Shown: piece after piece, positions 19,191 through 24,479 of the stretch | Layout of the letters: each line of letters opens with the position of its first letter | Position numbering within the stretch: position 1 is the stretch's first letter | NCBI GenBank assembly: GCA_004151065.3 | Contig: NWUY0300012422.1 | Span: 86,214 to 110,692 of the forward strand | Direction of reading: 5' to 3' | Length of the DNA stretch: 24,479 bases | From: Larix sibirica | Taxonomy: Eukaryota > Streptophyta > Pinopsida > Pinales > Pinaceae | Program-made: the position numbers and the translations under genes | Notes under the pieces: model-generated | The model's database searches: none | The model's input: only the letters and a program-made list of their open reading frames with translations | Told to the model about the DNA's origin: nothing

Positions 19191-19680
19191 AAAATATGTC
19201 TAATCCACAATTTAATTTAATTTAGTTTAGATACTTTGCCATGCAAAATGTTAAAAAAAATGCCTCCAAAAAAATAATATAAAAGCATCCTTAACATTAC
19301 AACTATTGTTTAAGTTTACTTAACTTTGAATTTATTAAATAATAAGAATAAGAATAAAAATAAATTGTATTAGATAATGATGATATAATTTGTTTAGTCA
19401 TAATTTCTATTTGTTTAAGTTTATTTAACTTTGAATTTATTTAATAATAATAGTTTTAAGAATAAGAATACATTGTATTACATAATGATGATATAATTTT
19501 TTGGTCATAATTTTGTATTGCATAAAATGATGAGATAATTTTATTGAATATTATATAATTTGAATTTTCATATAAGTGAGTGGGATGATGTGGACTTTAT
19601 TGTTATTATTATATATATAATGCATTATCAACTAGATCTATATATTTTATCTTATACATTTTGTTTCAATACTTTAATTT
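19191..19680. repeat. AT-rich tract with 105-bp tandem repeat
   Basis: Two diverged direct copies start at 19308 and 19413 (offset 105), each with gtttaagttta, aactttgaatttatt and ataatgatgatataatt. A partial third copy lies near 19510-19545. Positions 19590-19630 resemble the spacer near 6970-7010. No gene is present. Confidence 0.75.
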
Positions 19681-19854
19681 CATCTTTATGGATGGCATTG
19701 CAACAACAAAGAGAAGGTAACTAATAACCTACCCATCTCAAATTATTACCTTACCATGGGTAGTTACATCACCCTTAGACTAAATGTTTTGACTTGGAGC
19801 AAAATTCAAAAATAGCCTAAACCAAATTTACATGGTGACTTTTCTTTCGGAATT

Positions 19855-20030
19855 CAAAGGCTTCAAAGATTGGCTCAAGATGGGACCATCCAACGTGTAA
19901 ACTCAATGCCATTGGATGGACTAGAGGATGTTCACCAACTTTGCAGATAATCATAGATATATGCAGCCACATTCACATTGTGTATAGTCTAGGCTCGTAA
20001 TTACCTTTCAATTTCAATGTCAACTTATTA
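19855..20030 (-). repeat. Diverged duplicate 1 (paired with 20310-20460)
   Basis: On the minus strand this shares attgaaaggt, gaatgtg, gcata and cacgttgga at matching spacing with 20310-20460. In the frame that is open in the partner it has several stops. It therefore looks like the older or less constrained copy of a duplicated segment. Function unknown. Confidence 0.6.
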
Positions 20031-20235
20031 ATTAATGTGGAGGAGGGACAATGGTTTAAGGGTATTTTTTTGGGAAGGAATCCCGTGATTTAACTATTCA
20101 AATTTTTTATTTTAAAATTATAATTTTCTTTTACAATATTTAGATTTTTAGAACAAATTTCAACCATATATAAAACTAACTAACTTTGGGTAAGGTAAGA
20201 GTCAAACTAACAAATTAAACTTCATTATTTTTAGC

Positions 20236-20595
20236 TTATTCCTTGAAGATTTGCTTAAAATAGCAAACATCTAAACGTGTACTATTTAATGTCATTGTAT
20301 GAACTTTTCGACTTTGAATGAAAAGTGGCCGTCCAACGTGTACCCGACGCCATGGGATAGACTTGAAGACCTTCTCCATCAGTTTATGCATATAAGTGTC
20401 ACATTCATCTGGTCGGCAGTTTAGTTTCCTAAGTAACCTTTCAATTGTATGACTTTTGCCACAAGGACACCCACCTTTGCATACACACATGTAATATGTA
20501 ATATGAACACACATGTAATATGTAATATGAACGATGTTATAAATGGAAAAGGAATATAATAATAATAACCTATTTTTAAGGACACCGCCAAGCAA
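20236..20595 (-). pseudogene. Unidentified coding-like fragment (duplicate 2)
   Basis: A minus-strand frame is open for 119 codons. Its second half reads HTIERLLRKLNCRPDECDTY, MHKLMEKVFKSIPWRRVHVG and RPLFIQSRKVHTMTLNSTRL. This half corresponds to the segment duplicated at 19855-20030. The first half is low in complexity because it crosses the 24-bp tandem repeat, so the true start is probably near 20470 or in an upstream exon. I do not recognise a family. It could be an exon fragment of a plant gene carried into repeats. Confidence 0.3.
20485..20532. repeat. Perfect 24-bp tandem duplication
   Basis: The unit acacatgtaatatgtaatat plus gaac occurs twice without a mismatch at 20485-20508 and 20509-20532. 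Perfect identity suggests a recent slippage event. Confidence 0.9.
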
Positions 20596-20915
20596 GACAC
20601 CAATTTGGTGTATGAGATCTCCTTGTTTGNCTCACAAATATCACACAATTAAATCTATTTCCTCAAGCATGACTTTGTGGGATTACAACCTACCAATTAT
20701 TTTTATTATCAGGTATTCTTGTTTTACTTATTTGTTTGTATGTATATTATATAACAACGGAAAATAATATGATTACTTTTTTCTCATGAAATTTCATTTG
20801 TTTAAATGAAAGGACTGTATTTCCTAAATACGAAACATAGTAGTAAGCATCACTATCCTCTATCAAACTTATTAAAATGACAAATCTATTATTTTTTAAT
20901 TTTATGCGCAACGAT
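20596..20915. other. Intergenic DNA with one undetermined base
   Basis: I see no gene. Position 20630 is an N in the given sequence. The stretch seems to separate two parts of a repeat module that are close together near 23830-23970, so it may be an insertion inside that module. Confidence 0.4.
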
Positions 20916-21000
20916 TTAACTGCTAAAGTCTACAGAGGTGTACATACCCTACCCCCTCTGGATTTGAACATGTGACCTCCTAGGAGGAAACTTGCATATG
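20916..21000 (-). repeat. tRNA-like fragment with B-box (SINE candidate, minus strand)
   Basis: On the minus strand aggtcacatgttcaaatcc ends in a good match to the polymerase III B-box. The same neighbourhood, with gtacatac and a gaacatgt-acctc phrase on the plus strand, recurs at 23897-23950. No A-box is visible upstream of this copy, so it is at most a truncated SINE. Confidence 0.4.
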
Positions 21001-21002
21001 TA

Positions 21003-21070
21003 ATGTATATTGTAGTGTAATATTTCTTGGATTATTAAGTGTTTTATTTGAAATTTGAATAATTAAAAGA
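21003..21070. repeat. Partial relative of the 156-bp repeat unit
   Basis: Positions 21014-21031 read tagtgtaatatttcttgg, identical to part of both 156-bp units near 8662 and 8818. The following 35 bases remain similar, with substitutions. It shows the unit is dispersed. Confidence 0.7.
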
Positions 21071-21094
21071 ATTATTAGATCAAAACCAACTAGC

Positions 21095-21389
21095 ATGAAC
21101 TTAAACATGAAGTTTGTGAATCATCTAATGATTTTGATTTTCTTTTTATTTAGTTTGTATAGTGTAGATGGTTGTGTGTTCTAAGGATATATGCATAGGT
21201 TTTGTCAATTTAAAGAGGTTTAACAACATTGACCATTAATTAAATAAAGAGGTTGTACAATTGTGTGGTTGTTTTTGTTGAGTGTTTTGTGGTGTGTGTA
21301 ATTTTGTTGCAGCTACTTATTACTTAATTTGTTGCTTGTATGGTGTTATTTTTGTTGTGCATATCTGAATGTAGTTTTATCTACATCAA
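21095..21389 (+). mobile_element. 5' LTR-like end of gypsy-like remnant B
   Basis: This stretch ends in ctacatca before a primer-binding-like site, and its last 180 bases match LTR-like A. Its middle (tttagtttgtatag, gtgttct, atatgca) matches 23750-23790 downstream of remnant B, supporting a 5'/3' LTR pair. The left part is missing or replaced by the dispersed repeat at 21003-21070. Confidence 0.55.
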
Positions 21390-21391
21390 GT

Positions 21392-21405
21392 TATATCAGA
21401 GTAGG
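21392..21405 (+). promoter_or_regulatory. Primer-binding-like site, remnant B
   Basis: The bases ttatatcagagtag match the initiator Met tRNA primer-site consensus tggtatcagagc except at positions 2 and 3 and the last base of the 12-base core. It sits two bases after the LTR-like end, exactly as in remnant A. Confidence 0.6.
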
Positions 21406-21529
21406 TTGAGCCTTCAATGGAGAGGACTAGAGAGACCTTGGTGAGGTGGGGGAGCTCACAATAGGAGATCCCATAACAAGATTAGAGAGGAAGATGGCAC
21501 AAAAGAACTACGAGCAAATTGTGCAAAAG

Positions 21530-22487
21530 ACATAGATGCCCTTGCAACAATGGTGAGGAAAATGCTAGAAAGAATAGATTCCACAGAGGCATCCTAGAGG
21601 AGAGGTATTGCCAATGTGGTGTGGGATGGCAATGGCAATGAAGTAGAATTGTAGACTACGAGAGAAGAACCAAAAGAGAAAGCGTTAGTGGGAGAAATAG
21701 CGATTAGAGCAATTAGAGGTAATGGAGGTGAACCTAAACTTGATACTCATGTCTATTCTATAAGTTAAATGGACCGAAGGAAATGATACACTAGATAGGA
21801 GAAATGGAAAATTTCTTTGAATTTGAGCAAATTAGAGATCCTATGAAGGTTAGGTTTGCTTGGATATAATTGAAAAGACATATTTCTTTGTGGTGGGATA
21901 AGTTGCATTTGAATAGAGGAAATAATGGAAAAGAGAAGATTAAAACCTGGGATAGGATGGTGTCAAAGTTAAAAAGTAAACTTTTCCCCGTCGATTACAC
22001 TTTGAATTTGTTGAGAAGATTGCAAAATTTGGAGGATTTGAAGATACTGGTGAAGGAGTATATGGAGGAATTTCACAAAATTTCTATAAGATTTGGGGAA
22101 AATGAGAAGAGTCTAGAACCCATTGCCAACTATGTGAATGGTCAAGGTTATGCCATTCAACATGATTTTAATGTTTTGAATTTTCATTCAATGGTAGAGG
22201 CATATCCAATGCCCTTGTGAATTGAGGAGAAATTGTTAAGGAAATAGAAGATAGTGATGAGAGGTCCAGGATTTGGTAAAGGACAACACATAGAAAAAAA
22301 AGTTGAAGAAGGTGAATGTTATTATAATATTGTGGATCAATGGAGAAGGTATGATGCTAGCAAAGGTGATAGGTCAACAAGAGACATAGGTAAAGGAGGA
22401 AAATTTGAAGGAATTTGCTTTATATGTGGAAAGCAGGTCCATATCGAATCTGAGAGACTAAAACTACCAAAGGAAGGATGGATATAA
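21530..22487 (+). pseudogene. Gag of gypsy-like remnant B
   Basis: The N-terminal part (21530-21860) is collinear with remnant A but broken. The gag core at 21870-22220 reads SLWWDKLHLNRGNNGKEKIK, TWDRMVSKLKSKLFPVDYTL, NLLRRLQNLEDLKILVKEYM and EEFHKISIRFGENEKSLEPI, so it is cleaner than copy A. The zinc knuckle at 22254-22487 reads CFICGKQVHIE: both leading Cys and the His remain, but the final Cys position is Ser. Copy B has one copy of the segment that is tandemly duplicated in A. Confidence 0.78.
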
Positions 22488-22639
22488 GAGGGAAGAACTC
22501 ATATTGTTGAACCTAAACTAGCAATTGTAGCAAGTGAAGTGATTGAATTGGTGTCAAAGTAGGGGTGAATTTGATGATGAGGAAAATATTGTTGCAACCT
22601 ACAAAAGAGGTTGACAGAGAAACAAAACAGATGAAGAGA

Positions 22640-23076
22640 ATCTTCAAAATGAAATGCAAGATAAGAGGTAAGCATTGTAATTTGGCTATTAATGGTGTTA
22701 GTTCAAAAAATTTGGTTTCTAGTGAAGTTGTTCAAAAATTGAATTCGAAATGTACACCTCATCCAAATGCATATAGGGTCTCTTGGTTACAAGAGAGCAA
22801 AGGCGGAGCCTAAGAGAGAAATGCTTGATTAATTTTAATATTTCAGGTCATAATGATAACATTCTATGTGATGTTCTTCCCATAGATACTTGCCACATTT
22901 TGTTGGGAAGGCCATGCTGGCTTGGTTTGACAGTCATGCATGGTGGGAGAAGAAAAAACTACTGGTTGGAAAACAATGGGATGAAATTTAACTTAAATCC
23001 TTCAAATGAAGACATGTGGAACACTGAAAAAGTAATGTTAAGTCTAGTCTTGACATATGTGAAGGAAGTGGAGTAG
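22640..23076 (+). pseudogene. Aspartic protease region of remnant B
   Basis: Residues CNLAINGVSSKNLVSSEVVQ (22565-22813) and, in a second frame, DNILCDVLPIDTCHILLGRP followed by GGRRKNYWLENNGMKFNL (22783-23076) give the full order of protease landmarks. The catalytic Asp is replaced by Asn in INGVSS, so this copy would be inactive. One frame change near 22800 separates the halves. The end LTYVKEVE matches copy A. Confidence 0.78.
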
Positions 23077-23611
23077 CGAGAATATGTCAAGCAATGGGCT
23101 TAAGAAAATGAAGGATAGACCATTAGTGTTGCAATAGCAACACTTTTGAAGGAGGAGTAGAAGGGAGTTTGCATTCCCATAATATTTTGTGTGTTGATAT
23201 GCTTGCAGGAAACACACTAGAAAAGGTGGAGGATATGACCATGAGGGAATAACAGAGTTAGCATCAAAGAGAATGGTGTACTTGCACAGTCATTTTAGAA
23301 AGCATTTAGAATGTAACCTAAGAGGGAGGATGGGGATGTAATAAGATCCATTCAGTGGGAGAGGTGTAAGCCAATAAGCATTGTTGGTGTAAAGAAAAAA
23401 AAGGCAATGCAACATTATGGGACATTTTTGTAAGGGATATAGAGGAAAGGCTAATAGTGAGAGAGATGTAAAGCAATGTTAGGTCAAGGCATTGAAGGAA
23501 ATTTTGTGGATGTCAGCAGTAGAGATAGGCACAAGAGGATGTCTAGTTTGCAAATTTTGTCACCTACCTTTTGAGTATGATGCTCAAAGTTTCCAACTAG
23601 TGGAGTTTGGT
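23077..23611 (+). other. 3' tail of remnant B, shared with remnant A, no RT
   Basis: The plus strand has stops in every frame and no RT, RNase H or integrase motif. It is collinear with 18720-19190. A purine-leaning stretch, agtggagtttgg, at about 23599-23610 lies just before the candidate 3' LTR and could be a worn polypurine tract. Confidence 0.55.
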
Positions 23612-23800
23612 GTAGGAACATCCTTGGCATTGTAACTATCCTACATATTTTTTGCGTTTGCTTAGTTTTAGTTTTATCTTATGATTTGAAAATACATATG
23701 AATTTTGTGAACAAGGAAAGGTCTTATCTCTCTCCTTTGATTTAGTTCGTTTAGTTTGTATAGTTGTATGTTCCATAGACCTATGCACAAACACAGTTCT
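23612..23800 (+). mobile_element. Candidate 3' LTR (partial) of remnant B
   Basis: It begins tgtaggaacatcc and contains gtttagtttgtatag followed by gttcca and cctatgca, matching the 5' LTR-like region at about 21150-21205. The match stops near 23790, where another repeat begins, so the LTR appears truncated. Identity is modest by eye. Confidence 0.45.
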
Positions 23801-23900
23801 AACCCCCTTTTCATGCTCATATGCAATGTAATGATGTTATACATGGAAAAATGAAATTTCATATTATAGTAATCATCTATTTTTAGTTTATAAATATGTA
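23801..23900. repeat. Copy of dispersed module also at 8581 and 20509
   Basis: The phrase gatgttatacatggaaaaatg followed by atcatctatttttag resembles 20532-20577 (gatgttataaatggaaaagg, cctatttttaag) and, more weakly, 8595-8625. The three copies suggest one short family of dispersed repeats. Confidence 0.55.
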
Positions 23901-23904
23901 CATA

Positions 23905-23985
23905 CTATATTCTTTATGTATTCGAACATGTAACCTCAAAAAATGAAACATGTATTTTTAACAATTAAGCCTACTCAAACCATAT
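23905..23985 (-). repeat. tRNA-like SINE head, minus strand
   Basis: On the minus strand taggcttaattgttaaaaat resembles an A-box region and, about 35 bases on, ggttacatgttcgaatac resembles a B-box. The spacing fits a tRNA-derived SINE head. It is the more complete partner of 20916-21000. Confidence 0.4.
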
Positions 23986-24109
23986 CAACATTTCACAACT
24001 TAAAATATCAAAATGTAAAAAAAATTAAAAATGAAAAATGAAAAAACTATTTTAACTAATTAAACTAAAAAATAAAGGAATCAATTAAATGAAATTATGG
24101 ATGAGCCCA

Positions 24110-24212
24110 AGGTGTGTAGAATAGATGATGAATGAGTGTACTGTTAAGGCACTCCTTGCATTAGATCACCAGTTCAAAACTCCGTGAATGTTAGCTTAAA
24201 AAAAAAAACTAA
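24110..24212 (+). repeat. tRNA-derived SINE candidate, plus strand
   Basis: The stretch gagtgtactgttaaggcactc can fold as a D arm, with gagtg and cactc fully complementary around a loop containing gttaagg. At 24171-24179 gttcaaaac fits the B-box consensus exactly. An A run follows at about 24198-24208, as expected at a SINE 3' end. The acceptor and anticodon stems are poor, so it is not a tRNA gene. Confidence 0.5.
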
Positions 24213-24479
24213 ATCACACATGCAATTTAAAAGGACTAAGGCATAAAGAAAAATAGGAAAATAGAACAATTTATGAGAGATACTAGGATCAAGTATACGA
24301 AATAGACATAAAAACTTAGTGATTAATAAATAAATAATAAAATGATTGTAGTGTTAAGTGATTATTTAGAGATATATTTTGAAGTATGAAAAAAATTTCA
24401 TCTTTAATTGAATTTTTTAAAGGACGAGTTTCTATGTTTAATTTTTTTGCGTATATATATATATATATATAAATTTTTT
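24213..24479. repeat. AT-rich right edge with (TA)n microsatellite
   Basis: No gene is seen. Positions 24452-24471 are an uninterrupted run of about ten TA dinucleotides, flanked by T runs. Confidence 0.85.

Noticed and set aside
24110-24180. Functional tRNA gene
   Set aside because: A D-arm and a B-box are present but the acceptor and anticodon stems do not pair; a SINE head fits better.

Overview
This is repeat-rich plant nuclear DNA with no intact gene. It is AT-rich and built almost entirely of decayed retrotransposons. Two L1-type LINEs carry the plant-specific C-terminal RNase H, and two Ty3/gypsy-like gag-protease remnants carry the usual plant initiator-Met-tRNA primer site. The density of old nested copies and the style of the gag sequences suggest a large plant genome, perhaps a gymnosperm; that last step is inference. 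I see no bacterial, organellar, rRNA or canonical tRNA gene.

Layout. (1) About 306-6830, minus strand: LINE A, a decayed L1-type element read right to left as ORF1 (DUF4283-like, zinc knuckle), endonuclease, reverse transcriptase (RT), zf-RVT and RNase H. Its 3' end is not resolved and may lie left of the window. (2) 6831-9247: AT-rich spacer with no recognisable gene and a two-copy 156-bp tandem repeat at 8631-8945. (3) 9263-16413, minus strand: LINE B, an apparently full-length insertion of about 7.15 kb flanked by a 15-bp target-site duplication with one mismatch (9248-9262 and 16414-16428). It has ORF1, an ORF1/ORF2 junction of ATGA type, endonuclease, RT with an intact FADD box, zf-RVT and an RNase H with all four acidic residues. 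Downstream of these is an unexpected further coding-like region (9509-10879) ending in a coiled coil and a very acidic tail. (4) About 16640-19190, plus strand: gypsy-like remnant A (LTR end, primer site, gag, protease, tail). (5) 19190-21095: AT-rich tandem repeats, a diverged pair of duplicated segments with a coding-like minus-strand frame, and short dispersed repeats. (6) About 21095-23800, plus strand: gypsy-like remnant B with the same plan as A. (7) 23800-24479: tRNA-like SINE candidates on both strands, AT-rich sequence and a (TA)n run.

How the parts relate. Nothing here works today: every long frame is broken by stops or frameshifts. The parts do record biology. LINE B shows a classic target-primed insertion whose boundaries enclose an extra 3' coding region. 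The two gypsy-like remnants share gag, protease and a 3' tail, but neither has a detectable RT, RNase H or integrase. This suggests a deletion derivative that was itself multiplied by proteins supplied in trans. The most interesting observation is the extra 3' ORF region inside LINE B; the second is the repeated gag-protease-only structure.
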